DNA from: Kitasatospora sp. NBC_01266
GTDB taxonomy: Bacteria; Actinomycetota; Actinomycetes; Streptomycetales; Streptomycetaceae
NCBI RefSeq assembly: GCF_036242395.1
Contig: NZ_CP108458.1
Span: forward strand, 8,184,001 to 8,248,000
Direction: 5' to 3'
DNA length: 64,000 nucleotides
Shown here: positions 8,485-18,170 of the stretch, in pieces
How the letters are laid out: each line of letters starts with the position of its first letter
How positions within the stretch are numbered: the stretch's first letter is position 1
Notes under the pieces: generated by a model
Told to the model about the DNA's origin: nothing
Seen by the model: the letters and a program-made list of their open reading frames with translations, nothing else
The model's database searches: none
Made by a program: the position numbers and the translations under genes

Positions 8485-10104
8485 TCAGCCGCGGCCCGGC
8501 TCCTGGGCCGGCCGGGCCCGGGCCGCCAGCAGGGCGGTGTCGTCCTGCGCCGGGCCGGCGGCGAGGCGGTGCAGAACGGTGTCCAGCAGGTCCTCCAGGT
8601 CGGCGCCGGCCCGCAGCGGGAGTTCGGCGAGCCGGGCCAGTGAGACGTCGATGTCCTCGTGGCGGCGCTCCACCAGGCCGTCGGTGTAGAGCAGCAGGAC
8701 CTGTGCGGGCAGCAGCGGACGGGTGATCTGCTCGTAGTCGGCCAGCCCGCTGCCCAGCGGCGGGCCGGTGGGCAGTTGGACCAGCTCGGTGGGCTGCCCG
8801 GGGGTGATCAGGGCGGGCGGCAGGTGCCCGGCGCTGGCGAAGGTCCAGCGGCGCCGGTTGGGGTCGGCCAGGGCGAGCAGGCAGGTGGCGGGGCGGGCGG
8901 TGTCGTTCTCCGAGATCAGCGCGTCCAGTTGACGCAGGATCCGGTGCGGCGGCAGGTCCGTGCTCGCGGTGTAGCGCAGCATCGAGCGGTAGGTGCTCAT
9001 GTCGACGGCCGCCTCGACACCGTGGCCCATCACGTCGCCGATCACCAGCAGGGTGCGCCCGAACGGCAGCCGCACGGCCTCGTACCAGTCACCGCCGACC
9101 ACCGAGCTGCTGCCGGAGGGCAGGTAGCGGGTGGCCAGCTGCAGGTTGGGGTGCGGGGTGGCGGGCTCGGCGAGCAGCGCCCGTTGCAGGTCCAGCGCCA
9201 CGCCCTGGGAGCTGGTGTAGCGCAGCGCGTTGTCGATGCTGAGCGCGGCGTGCCCGCACAGGTCCTCGATCAGCACCAGACCCGCACCGGCGAAGCCCGG
9301 GGCGCTGGCACCCGGGCGGGCCAGCGAGAGGACGCCGACGGTGCGCCCGCGCGCGCTGAGCGGGACGGCCAGTAACTGCTCGGTGTCGTCGCCGGTGGCC
9401 AGTTCGGCGGGCACCCGGCCGGTCACCGGTCGGCCGGCGGCCAGGCAGCGGGCGGCCGGTGAGTCCTCCTCGTGCCGGATGCTCTCGCCGGGCTGGGCCA
9501 GGGCGGCCAGTCGTGGCAGCAGCGCGGGGGTCGCCGCCAGCGCGGCCCGGTGCAGCCGGATCCGGCCGGTGACGGCACCGGAGTGGCTGCCCGGCAGCAG
9601 GTCGACGGCCGCGAACCCGGCGATCTTGCTGTCCACCGCGAACCGGGCCAGTTCGGCGCAGGTGGTGTCCGCGTCCAGCGTGCTGCCGATCCGGTCGGCG
9701 GCGGTCTTCAGCAGCGTCAGCCGGGTCCGGACCTGCTCGTCGGCGTCGACCGTGACCAGCACGCCCGCCGTCGCGCGGTCCGACTCCAGACGGCGGCAGC
9801 GCAGCGTCAGTCCGGGGCGCAGGACCAGCTCGGCGGCGTCCGCCCCGGCGATCGCCCCGCGCAGCGGCGGGGTGAGGTCCCGCAGCGAGGTGTCGGCCAC
9901 CGGCCGGCCGAGCAACTCGGCGGCCGAGCAGCCGGTCAGGGCGAGAAAGGCCACGTTGGCCTGAACCCAGCGCAGCTCCGGATCCAGGATCGCCAGGCCC
10001 ACCGGCGCGCTGTCGAGCGCGGCGCGCAGCAGGGACACCTCGCTCGCGACGGCCGGGCCGCCGTGCGCCGAGCCGGCGTCCTGGTCCGAGGTCTCGGCGT
10101 GCAC
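8485..10104 (-). CDS. PAS-GAF-SpoIIE serine phosphatase
   Basis: A 539-residue cytoplasmic signalling protein. A PAS domain is at about 20-130 (LDSAPVGLAILDPELRWVQAN) and a GAF domain at about 135-310. A PP2C/SpoIIE phosphatase domain fills about 325-525, with metal-binding motifs SVVGGDWYEAV, VIGDVMGHGVEAA, FASAGHLPPA, LYTDGLVERR and AQDDTALL. Such proteins dephosphorylate anti-anti-sigma factors in partner-switching pathways. No kinase or STAS partner lies alongside, so the target is encoded elsewhere. GTG 10104 is chosen because GGGAGAGGAA precedes it and the homologous part starts soon after; an upstream in-frame ATG lacks a ribosome site. Confidence 0.88.
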   Translation of the reverse strand: MHAETSDQDAGSAHGGPAVASEVSLLRAALDSAPVGLAILDPELRWVQANVAFLALTGCSAAELLGRPVADTSLRDLTPPLRGAIAGADAAELVLRPGLTLRCRRLESDRATAGVLVTVDADEQVRTRLTLLKTAADRIGSTLDADTTCAELARFAVDSKIAGFAAVDLLPGSHSGAVTGRIRLHRAALAATPALLPRLAALAQPGESIRHEEDSPAARCLAAGRPVTGRVPAELATGDDTEQLLAVPLSARGRTVGVLSLARPGASAPGFAGAGLVLIEDLCGHAALSIDNALRYTSSQGVALDLQRALLAEPATPHPNLQLATRYLPSGSSSVVGGDWYEAVRLPFGRTLLVIGDVMGHGVEAAVDMSTYRSMLRYTASTDLPPHRILRQLDALISENDTARPATCLLALADPNRRRWTFASAGHLPPALITPGQPTELVQLPTGPPLGSGLADYEQITRPLLPAQVLLLYTDGLVERRHEDIDVSLARLAELPLRAGADLEDLLDTVLHRLAAGPAQDDTALLAARARPAQEPGRG

Positions 10105-10625
10105 CGTTCCTCTCCCTGCCCTCCTGCCGTGCGGGCAAAACCGTGACCCCTCCATGATCGCGCGGCCGCCGGCGGGCCGTCCCCAGGAGCGAGATGCCGC
10201 CCAGTGTGCCTGGCCTGCCATGGTGGCGCACCGGCGGGGCCGATGCGTGCTGACCCGCCGACCGCGGGCCGAGCCGCCGAGGGTGCGGGCAGGGGCGAGG
10301 GATTGTAGGGGGCTCGGGCTGTTCCTTGATCGCTCCAGGTCCTGATCAAGCCACTGTCCGGCACTGGCTCCACCCAGGCACTTAGCGGAATGATCTCCTC
10401 CAGCTATCGCTGGTCAGATCCCGGCGAACCGTCTGACCAGGCAAGATGTCGCGCGCCCGGCAGCTCGGCCGGCCATCCGAGGTTGGCGGGTTAGCTCCGT
10501 AGCAGAGTTTTCAGTGGGCTTATCGTTCTGCTGCCCGGCACGGTCGACCGAGAGCACTTGTCCCTTGTCATCCGTCGCCGCTCTTGGCATGCGCATGCCC
10601 TCATTCTCTCCTTGGAGCCCCGCGA
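10105..10625. other. Divergent promoter region upstream of the encapsulin operon
   Basis: About 520 bp between the SpoIIE-type gene and the encapsulin operon with no supported gene. It contains an interrupted inverted repeat CTTGATC-N12-GATCAAG (10325-10350) and a compact palindrome described separately. Promoters for both flanking genes should lie here. Confidence 0.55.
10586..10599. promoter_or_regulatory. Perfect 14-bp palindrome before the encapsulin gene
   Basis: GGCATGCGCATGCC is its own reverse complement and ends 26 bp before the encapsulin start codon. Its position close to or downstream of a likely transcription start suits a repressor operator. No regulator can be named. Confidence 0.4.
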
Positions 10626-12059
<1,434 letters not shown>

Positions 12060-12062
12060 CCG

Positions 12063-13229
12063 GTGGCCGTCTTCGAAGCCCTGCCGCCGACCCGGCCCGC
12101 GGTCCCGCTCGCCGGCCGCCGGCTGCCGAGCGGTCCGAGCGGCCTGGGCACCTCGGCCGTCCGCGTGAGCGAGCTGCTGCGGCCGCGCGTCCCGCTGACC
12201 GGCGCCGCGGGCAGCACCCGGACCGGCACCGCGAGCGGGGCCGCAGCTCCCGCCGGGTCCGGTTCAGGTGCCGCGCTCCCCGAGCTGTACTGCCCGCCGC
12301 ACCTGCGCGACGACCCGGCGCTCGGCCAGGAGGTCAACGACCGGCTGGTCCGCTGGGCCGAGCAGGTCGGCATCTACGCCGGCCAGTTGGAGAAGTTCCG
12401 GCAGGCCGACTACGGACGCCTGGTCATGCTCACCCACCCCGACACCGACGACCCGGCCCGGCTGCTGGCCGCCGCGCGCTGCATGGCGGCCGAGTTCGCC
12501 GTCGATGACTACTTCTGCGAGGAGGCCGCCACCAGCGACCACCCCGAACTCCTTGGACCGCAGCTGATGCTGGCCCAGTCGGCGACCGACCCGGCCCAGC
12601 TGCCGGGCCGCCACGCCGAGGCCTACCGGCGCGCGATGACCACCCAGCCCGTCTGGTACGCGCTGCGCGACTCCGTCGAGCGCCTGGCCGAGTACGCCGG
12701 CGGGGCCCAGATCACCCGGCTGCGCCAGGAGATCGCCGGACTCTTCCTCGGCATGGACGCCGAGGCCGGGTGGCGAATAGGCGGGCGGCTGCCGGCCGTC
12801 TGGGAGTACCTGGCCAACCGTCAGATGAACAGCTTTCTGCCCTGCATGACGCTGGTGGACACGATGGGCGGCTACGAGCTGCCCGCCACGGTCTACGGCA
12901 GTCCCGCGGTGCGGCGCGCGACCCTGCAGGCCGCGCTCGCCTCGGTGCTGCTCAACGACGTCTACTCGATGCGCAAGGAGGGCGGTGCGGCGGGCCTCGA
13001 GTACAACCTGCCCACCGTGATCGCGGCGGAGGACGGCTGCTCGGCGGCCGAGGCCACCCAGCGCGCCGCCGAACTGCACAACGAGCTCGTGCACTCCTTC
13101 GAAGCCTCCGCCGCCGCGCTGAGCGCCACCGGCGACCCGGTACTGACCCGCTACCTGGGCGCGCTGTGGGCCTGGCTCGGCGGCAACAAGGAGTGGCACG
13201 CCAGCAGCCCCCGCTACAACCAGCCATAG
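12063..13229 (+). CDS. 2-methylisoborneol synthase (terpene cyclase)
   Basis: A 388-residue class I terpene cyclase. The metal-binding acidic motif DDYFCEE is at about 148-154 and the NSE motif NDVYSMRKE at about 298-306. The enzyme cyclises 2-methyl-geranyl diphosphate to 2-methylisoborneol, the musty odorant of soil. The first ~75 residues are disordered and rich in Pro, Gly and Ala, with a short GPSGLGTSA element (24-32). Long disordered N-termini are typical of this enzyme and are believed to target it into the encapsulin shell. It starts at GTG three bases after the shell gene and is followed 21 bp later by the methyltransferase that makes its substrate, so the pathway is complete. Confidence 0.95.
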   Translation: MAVFEALPPTRPAVPLAGRRLPSGPSGLGTSAVRVSELLRPRVPLTGAAGSTRTGTASGAAAPAGSGSGAALPELYCPPHLRDDPALGQEVNDRLVRWAEQVGIYAGQLEKFRQADYGRLVMLTHPDTDDPARLLAAARCMAAEFAVDDYFCEEAATSDHPELLGPQLMLAQSATDPAQLPGRHAEAYRRAMTTQPVWYALRDSVERLAEYAGGAQITRLRQEIAGLFLGMDAEAGWRIGGRLPAVWEYLANRQMNSFLPCMTLVDTMGGYELPATVYGSPAVRRATLQAALASVLLNDVYSMRKEGGAAGLEYNLPTVIAAEDGCSAAEATQRAAELHNELVHSFEASAAALSATGDPVLTRYLGALWAWLGGNKEWHASSPRYNQP

Positions 13230-13250
13230 CAATCCGTAAGGACGGACATC

Positions 13251-14129
13251 ATGACCCAGCTCGACAGCAGCATCCCGAACGCGCGCTCCGCCGAGGTGCT
13301 GGCCACCCGGTACCAGCGGTCCGTGGCCGACTACTGGAACAACGAGAAGGCCCCGGTCAACCTGCGGCTCGGCGAGGTCAGCGGCACCTTCCACCACCAC
13401 TACGGCATCGGCGAGGTCGACTGGTCCGTCCTGGAGGGCGACGAGGCCGCCCGGGAGCAGCGGATCGTCGCCGAGCTGCACCGGCTGGAGGCGGCCCAGG
13501 CCGAGTACCTGCTCGACCAGCTCGGCCCGCTCGGCTCCGGGGACCGGATCCTGGACGCCGGCTCCGGGCGGGGCGGCACCAGCTTCCTGGCCAACCAGCG
13601 GTTCGGCTGCCAGGTGGACGGCATCTCGATCTCGGAGGAGCAGGTGCGGTTCGCCAACAACCAGGCGACCGAGCGCGGGGTCGCCGACAAGGTGGCCTTC
13701 CACTTCCGCAACATGCTGCACAACGAGTTCCCCGATGCCACCTTCCAGGCCATCTGGAACAACGAGAGCACCATGTACGTCGACCTGCGCAAGCTCTTCG
13801 CCGAGCACACCCGGGTGCTGCGGCCCGGCGGCCGGTACGTCACCATCACCGGCTGCTACAACGACGTGCACGGCCGGCAGCCGTCCCGCGCGGTCAGCCA
13901 GATCGACGCGCACTACATCTGCGACATCCACCCGCGCAGCGAGTACTTCGCGGCGATGTCGGCCAACGACCTGGTCCCGATCAGCGTGGTCGACCTGACC
14001 GCCGCCACCATTCCCTACTGGGAGCTGCGGGCGCAGGCCGAGGTGGCCAGCGGCATCGAGGACGCCTTCCTGACGGCCTACCGGGAGGGCAGCTTCCACT
14101 ACCTGATGATCGCGGCGGACAAGATCTGA
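13251..14129 (+). CDS. Geranyl diphosphate 2-C-methyltransferase
   Basis: A 292-residue SAM-dependent C-methyltransferase. It methylates C2 of geranyl diphosphate to give the substrate of the preceding cyclase. Motif I is RILDAGSGRGGTSF (about 98-111). The following regions (GCQVDGISISEEQV, FHFRNMLHNEFPDATF, NNESTMYVDL) are characteristic of this enzyme and its cyclopropane-fatty-acid-synthase-like relatives. ATG 13251 follows GTAAGGACGGAC. It is the last gene of the odorant operon. Its methyl-donor chemistry is cytosolic, while the cyclase is probably inside the shell, so the methylated intermediate would have to enter the compartment. Confidence 0.95.
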   Translation: MTQLDSSIPNARSAEVLATRYQRSVADYWNNEKAPVNLRLGEVSGTFHHHYGIGEVDWSVLEGDEAAREQRIVAELHRLEAAQAEYLLDQLGPLGSGDRILDAGSGRGGTSFLANQRFGCQVDGISISEEQVRFANNQATERGVADKVAFHFRNMLHNEFPDATFQAIWNNESTMYVDLRKLFAEHTRVLRPGGRYVTITGCYNDVHGRQPSRAVSQIDAHYICDIHPRSEYFAAMSANDLVPISVVDLTAATIPYWELRAQAEVASGIEDAFLTAYREGSFHYLMIAADKI

Positions 14130-14454
14130 CCGCACGATCGGGAGCCGACCGGTCGGGACGGGCTACGGCTCGTCCGGCCGGTTCAGGCGTGCGTGGTGCC
14201 CTTGCGCGCGATGCCCTCGGTGGCGCCGTCCACGCCCGGCACGAGACGTACGCCCTGCTGGCCCGGCGGGCACCCCGCTGACCTGGGGCTCGACCGCCGC
14301 CCTGGAGGACGGCGGCCGGGAGGGAGAGACTGAAGGGGAGAGCGACAGGGAGAGACCCGTCGGTCCATGAGACCCGTCGGTCGGCGCGGCGGACACTGCG
14401 TGAGTGCGCGCAGCGGGCAGCAGCTTTCGTGCCCCGGCACCGAGGAGGCGCGCC
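14130..14454. other. Intergenic region with a short direct repeat
   Basis: About 325 bp between the odorant operon and the next gene. I see no gene. GAGACCCGTCGGTC occurs twice (14352-14365 and 14369-14382, 17-bp spacing), close to where the promoter of the following gene is expected; it could be an operator pair. Confidence 0.5.
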
Positions 14455-15099
14455 ATGTCCAGCGCATCCGTCTCGCCGCATCGGCACCCTGGCACCGGCG
14501 CGCCCGTGGTGCGCCAGGTGCGGCGCGCGCTCGGCCGGGAGGACAACCCCCTGTGCCGTCCGGTGGACCGCTCGCGCAGCCGGCTGCTGATCGCGCTGAC
14601 GGCGGGGCTGGCGCTGGCGGTGCTGGTCGGGACGCTGGTGGCGCTGATCCTGCTGGGCGGCATGCGGGCGCAGGCCCGGCAGCTCGCGCTGCACCGGCAC
14701 GAGGTGACCGCCACGACGCTCAGCGCGGCCACCGACAGCGCGGCTCGGTCCCTCTGGTCGGCGCAGGCCGATGCCGCCTGGGCCTATCCGCGGGCCGCCG
14801 CGCACACCGGGGTGATCGGGGTGCCGGCCGGTGTCCCGCAGGGCAGCCAGGTGCCGCTCTGGGTCGACGACAGCGGCGGCCCGGCCGCACCGCCGGAGCC
14901 GGACAGCGAGCTGGCGACCGCCGCCGCGCTGTACGGGATCGGCGCGCTGAGCGGAGTGGGCGTGGTGTCGCTGGTCGGCTACCGGGTGCGGCGGCGCACG
15001 CTGGACCGCCGGGCCGAGCGCGCCTGGGAGCTCGCCTGGGAACGGGTCGAGCCGGGCTGGTCGGGGCGCGGGCACTGGCACGGGAGCGGCGGGCTCTGA
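14455..15099 (+). CDS. Rv1733c-like two-TM membrane protein
   Basis: A 214-residue protein. An N-terminal cytoplasmic region of about 40 residues (ALGREDNPLCRPVDRSRSR) precedes TM1 (about 43-68, LLIALTAGLALAVLVGTLVALILL). An extracytoplasmic stretch of about 90 residues has PLWVDDSGG. TM2 (about 162-182) and a basic cytoplasmic tail follow. The NPLxRxxDR...R motif before TM1 and the PVWVDxxG-like loop are the marks of the Rv1733c family, abundant in Streptomyces and of unknown function. ATG 14455 follows GAGGAGGCGC. It converges on the FAD oxidoreductase gene 15 bp away. Confidence 0.82.
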   Translation: MSSASVSPHRHPGTGAPVVRQVRRALGREDNPLCRPVDRSRSRLLIALTAGLALAVLVGTLVALILLGGMRAQARQLALHRHEVTATTLSAATDSAARSLWSAQADAAWAYPRAAAHTGVIGVPAGVPQGSQVPLWVDDSGGPAAPPEPDSELATAAALYGIGALSGVGVVSLVGYRVRRRTLDRRAERAWELAWERVEPGWSGRGHWHGSGGL

Positions 15100-15114
15100 G
15101 CCCACTGCCGCTGC

Positions 15115-16713
15115 CTACTCCGTCAATACCGCCATCGCCGCGTTGTGCCCCGGGATGCCGCTGACGCCGCCGCCGCGCACCGCGCCCGCGCCGCAGAGCA
15201 GTACGGCCGGGTGTGCGGTGGCCACGCCCCAGCGGCCGGCGGCGCTGTCGGTGTCGGTGTGAGCGTTGTCGACGTCAGCCCCGGCCGTCGCCTCGGCGTA
15301 CGGGAAGGCCAGCTCGCGGTGGAAGATGTTGCCGCCCGGCAGGCCCAGTTCGCGCTCCAGGTCCAGCGGGGTCTTCACCTCGAGGCAGGGCCGCCCGTGC
15401 TCGTCCAGCGCGAGGCAGTCGGCGAGCGGTTCGTCGAGGACCGCGTCCAGCGGCGCCAGCACGGCCCGCAGCGCCGCCTGCGCGGTGGTTCCCGCCGCGA
15501 AGAGCCGGGCCGGCTGGTGCAGGCCGAAGAGGGTGAGGGTCTGGCAGCCCTGGGCGACGAGTTCGGGGCCGAGGATCGAGGGGTCGGTGAGCGAGTGGCA
15601 GTACAGCTCGCTGGGCGCCGGGTCGGGCAGTCGCCCCGCCTCGGCCTGCCGGTGGGCGGCGGCCAGCTCGCGGTAGGACTCGGCCAGGTGCAGCGTCCCG
15701 GCGAAGGCGTCGCGCGGGTCCACCGAGCGGTCCCGCAGCCGGGGCAGCCGCCGCAGCAGCATGTTGACCTTGAGCTGCGTGCCCTCGGGAGCCGGCTCGG
15801 TCGGGGCCTCGCCGAGCAGCCGGGCCAGGGTGTGCGGTGCGGCGTTGCAGAGCACCCGCCGGGCGCCCACCCGGTGGTCGCGCTCGCCCTCGCGGTAGGC
15901 CACCTCGGCGGTCCGGCCGTCGGTGGCCACCGCCGTCACCTCGCAGCCGGTGCGCAGCTCGGCGCCGGCCGCCCGGGCCGCGTCGGCCAGCGCGTCGGTG
16001 AGCGCGCCCATGCCGCCGACCGGCACCGCCCAGTCGCCGGTGCCGCCGCCGATCACGTGGTAGAGGAAGCAGCGGTTCTGCCGCAGCGAGGGGTCGTGTG
16101 CCCAGGTCCGGGTGCCGATCAGCGCGTCGGTGAGGACCACGCCCCGGACCAGGTCGTCGGCGAAGTACCGTTCCACGCTCTCGCCCAGCGGTCGCTCGAA
16201 GAGCGCCGTCCAGGCCGCCGGGTCGGCCACCCGGCGGCGCAGCTCCGCGCGGCTCGGCAGCGGTTCGGTGAGCGAGGGGAAGACCCGCTCGGCCACTTGC
16301 CGGGTCATCCCGTAGAACTCCTGCCAGGCCTTGAACTCGCGCTCCGATCCGGTGATTTCGCGAAACGAGGCGGCGGTTCGGGCCGGGTCCGCCTGGTCCA
16401 CCAGGAGTCCGGTGGGCCGACCCTCGCGCACGGTCGGGGTGTAGGAGGAGATCCGCCGCTGCCGCACGGTGAAGCGCAGGCCCAGCTCGTCGACGATCTT
16501 CCACGGCAGCAGGCTGACCAGGTAGGAGTAGCGGGAGAGCCGGGCGGGCAGGCCGGCGAAGGCCTGCTCGGAGACGGCGGCGCCGCCGGTGTGCGCGAGC
16601 CGCTCCAGCAGCAGCACGCTGCGCCCGGCCCGGGCCAGGTAGGCGGCGGCGACCAGTCCGTTGTGGCCGCCGCCGACGATCACCACGTCGTAGTGGGGGA
16701 GTTCAGCCGGCAC
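15115..16713 (-). CDS. FAD-dependent phytoene desaturase-like oxidoreductase
   Basis: A 532-residue flavoprotein. The N-terminal dinucleotide fold is YDVVIVGGGHNGLVAAAYLARAG (residues 8-30), followed by the conserved ERLAHTGGAA. The C-terminal FAD clamp is LLCGAGAVRGGGVSGIPGHNAA. It belongs to the phytoene dehydrogenase/PYROXD2 group, whose substrates vary and are often unknown; no carotenoid gene is nearby. The start is GTG, 3 bp after the deaminase stop, so it is the last gene of the seven-gene minus-strand transcript. Its link to peptide or amino-acid catabolism is inferred from position only; amine oxidation would be compatible with the fold. Confidence 0.8.
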   Translation of the reverse strand: MPAELPHYDVVIVGGGHNGLVAAAYLARAGRSVLLLERLAHTGGAAVSEQAFAGLPARLSRYSYLVSLLPWKIVDELGLRFTVRQRRISSYTPTVREGRPTGLLVDQADPARTAASFREITGSEREFKAWQEFYGMTRQVAERVFPSLTEPLPSRAELRRRVADPAAWTALFERPLGESVERYFADDLVRGVVLTDALIGTRTWAHDPSLRQNRCFLYHVIGGGTGDWAVPVGGMGALTDALADAARAAGAELRTGCEVTAVATDGRTAEVAYREGERDHRVGARRVLCNAAPHTLARLLGEAPTEPAPEGTQLKVNMLLRRLPRLRDRSVDPRDAFAGTLHLAESYRELAAAHRQAEAGRLPDPAPSELYCHSLTDPSILGPELVAQGCQTLTLFGLHQPARLFAAGTTAQAALRAVLAPLDAVLDEPLADCLALDEHGRPCLEVKTPLDLERELGLPGGNIFHRELAFPYAEATAGADVDNAHTDTDSAAGRWGVATAHPAVLLCGAGAVRGGGVSGIPGHNAAMAVLTE

Positions 16714-16716
16714 TGC

Positions 16717-17163
16717 TCACTCTCCGATGTCCTCGTACCAGAGTTCGGGACGGGCCGCGATGAACTCCCGCATCAGCGCGGCGCATTCGGCATCGTCCAG
16801 GACGGTCACCAGGACGCCGTGCTCGGCCAGCCAGTCGTGCTCGCCGTGGAAGGTCTCGGCCTCGCCCACCACCAGCCGCCCGATGCCGAACTGCCGCACC
16901 AGGCCGCTGCAGTACCAGCAGGGCGAGAGCGTGGTGACCATCGTGGTGCGCCCGTAGCCGCGCAGCCGGCCGGCCGCGCGGAAGGCCGCCGTCTCCGCGT
17001 GCGTGGACGGATCGCCGTCCTGGACCCGGCGGTTGCGGCCGCGCCCGAGCAACTCGCCGTCCGGGCCGAAGAGCGCCGCGCCGATCGGGATGCCGCCCTC
17101 GGCCAGGCCGAGCCGGGCTTCCGCCAGCGCCACCGAGAGCATCGCCTGCGCGTCCGTCGCCAT
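16717..17163 (-). CDS. Cytidine/guanine-type nucleoside deaminase
   Basis: A 148-residue zinc deaminase of the CDA/tRNA-adenosine-deaminase superfamily. The catalytic motif is THAETAAFRAAG, with His ligand and general-base Glu, and the second zinc motif is SPCWYCSG (P-C-x2-C). The RRVQDGDPSTHAE context and the short length resemble yeast-type cytosine deaminase or guanine deaminase. It hydrolyses an amino group from a free base or related ring. ATG 17163 is preferred, with GGGGAGAG upstream. It is coupled to the FAD oxidoreductase gene by a 3-bp spacer and lies about 100 bp after the D-aminopeptidase gene. Confidence 0.85.
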   Translation of the reverse strand: MATDAQAMLSVALAEARLGLAEGGIPIGAALFGPDGELLGRGRNRRVQDGDPSTHAETAAFRAAGRLRGYGRTTMVTTLSPCWYCSGLVRQFGIGRLVVGEAETFHGEHDWLAEHGVLVTVLDDAECAALMREFIAARPELWYEDIGE

Positions 17164-17262
17164 GGTCACCACTCTCCCCGACCGCACGGCCGAACCGCAA
17201 TGGCGCGGCTGCCGGCGCCGTACCGCGCCTTGGCCCGTACCACGCCTCAGCCGCAACGCTCC

Positions 17263-18096
17263 TCAGCCGTACTCTGCCTCCGCCGCGCCGCTCGCGATCG
17301 CGCAGCAGATCTTGAAGGTCTGCGCCGCCCGGGTCGCGTTCGGCGCGCTGAAGGCGACGGTGCACGGGCCGGCCTGCTCGACGGTCGGGATCAGCGCGAC
17401 GGCGGCGGCCTGGTGGGTGGCGTGGAAGTCGATCTCGAAACGGTGCGGGCCGCTCACCGGATCGGGCCGCCCGTGTCGCCGGTGGTCGCCCATCGCCTGC
17501 TCGGCGTGCTCGCGGATCAGCGTCGTGCTGCGGTCGGGCGGCAGGCAGATCGCCGCGTACCGGCTGACGCACTCCTTGACCGCCGCCGTGCGCGCGCCCG
17601 GTGCCCAGCGGCTCGCGGCGGCGCAGGTCAGGTCGTCGCCGGTGACCAGGATGACCGGTACTCCGTACTCGGCGGCGGTCAGCGCGTTCAGCCGGCCCTC
17701 GTCGGCCGGCTCGCCGTCGATCCGCAGGCCGGTCAGGCCGGCGCCCAGGTAGGTGTGGGCGAGTACCCCGTGCACGCCCGCGCCGGTGTGGTAGCCGAGG
17801 AAGACCACGGCGTCCGCCTCCTGGACGCCCTGCATCATGCCGAGCGGTTTGTGCCGGCCGGTGAGCAGCCGGGCCCGGGAGTCCAACTCCTCCAGCAGCA
17901 CGTTGCGCTGGGTGTCGTGCGCCTCGTTCACCAGGACCTCCGAGACGCCGCCGTTGAACAGCCCGGCCACGCAGGCGTTGACGTCGCCGGTGAGCAGGCG
18001 GCGCATCCGCTCCCAGCCGGGGGTACCGGGCAGGACGTCACCGGGCCAGGTGGTCCCGGTGGCGCCTTCCATGTCGGCGGAGATCAGTACGCGCAT
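17263..18096 (-). CDS. dppA: M55 zinc D-aminopeptidase (DppA-like)
   Basis: A 277-residue peptidase of family M55. The zinc ligands known from Bacillus subtilis DppA are present at almost the same numbers: D8 and E10 (SADMEG), H60 (NEAHD), H103 (GYHTGAG) and E133; H114 is the likely catalytic histidine. DppA cleaves N-terminal D-amino acids such as D-Ala from D-Ala-D-Ala and D-Ala-Gly-Gly, and forms a decameric barrel. It follows the dipeptide permease genes after a 64-bp gap filled with 10-bp repeats. Together with the D,D-carboxypeptidase at the head of the operon it suggests use of D-Ala-containing wall peptides. Confidence 0.92.
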   Translation of the reverse strand: MRVLISADMEGATGTTWPGDVLPGTPGWERMRRLLTGDVNACVAGLFNGGVSEVLVNEAHDTQRNVLLEELDSRARLLTGRHKPLGMMQGVQEADAVVFLGYHTGAGVHGVLAHTYLGAGLTGLRIDGEPADEGRLNALTAAEYGVPVILVTGDDLTCAAASRWAPGARTAAVKECVSRYAAICLPPDRSTTLIREHAEQAMGDHRRHGRPDPVSGPHRFEIDFHATHQAAAVALIPTVEQAGPCTVAFSAPNATRAAQTFKICCAIASGAAEAEYG

Positions 18097-18115
18097 CGGA
18101 GTCCTCGAAGTCCTC

Positions 18116-18170
18116 GGAGTTCAACGGAGTTCAGTGGAGTTCAACGGAGTTCAGTGGAGTTCAGCGGAGT
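18116..18170. repeat. Tandem 10-bp repeat (GGAGTTCAAC/GGAGTTCAGT)
   Basis: Five full copies and a half copy, alternating between ...CAAC and ...CAGT/CAGC endings. The array fills most of the gap between the permease and D-aminopeptidase genes and runs into the last codons of the permease gene, supplying its stop codon region. Each unit contains GGAG or, on the other strand, CTCC, so it would not add ribosome sites for the minus-strand genes. Confidence 0.9.
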
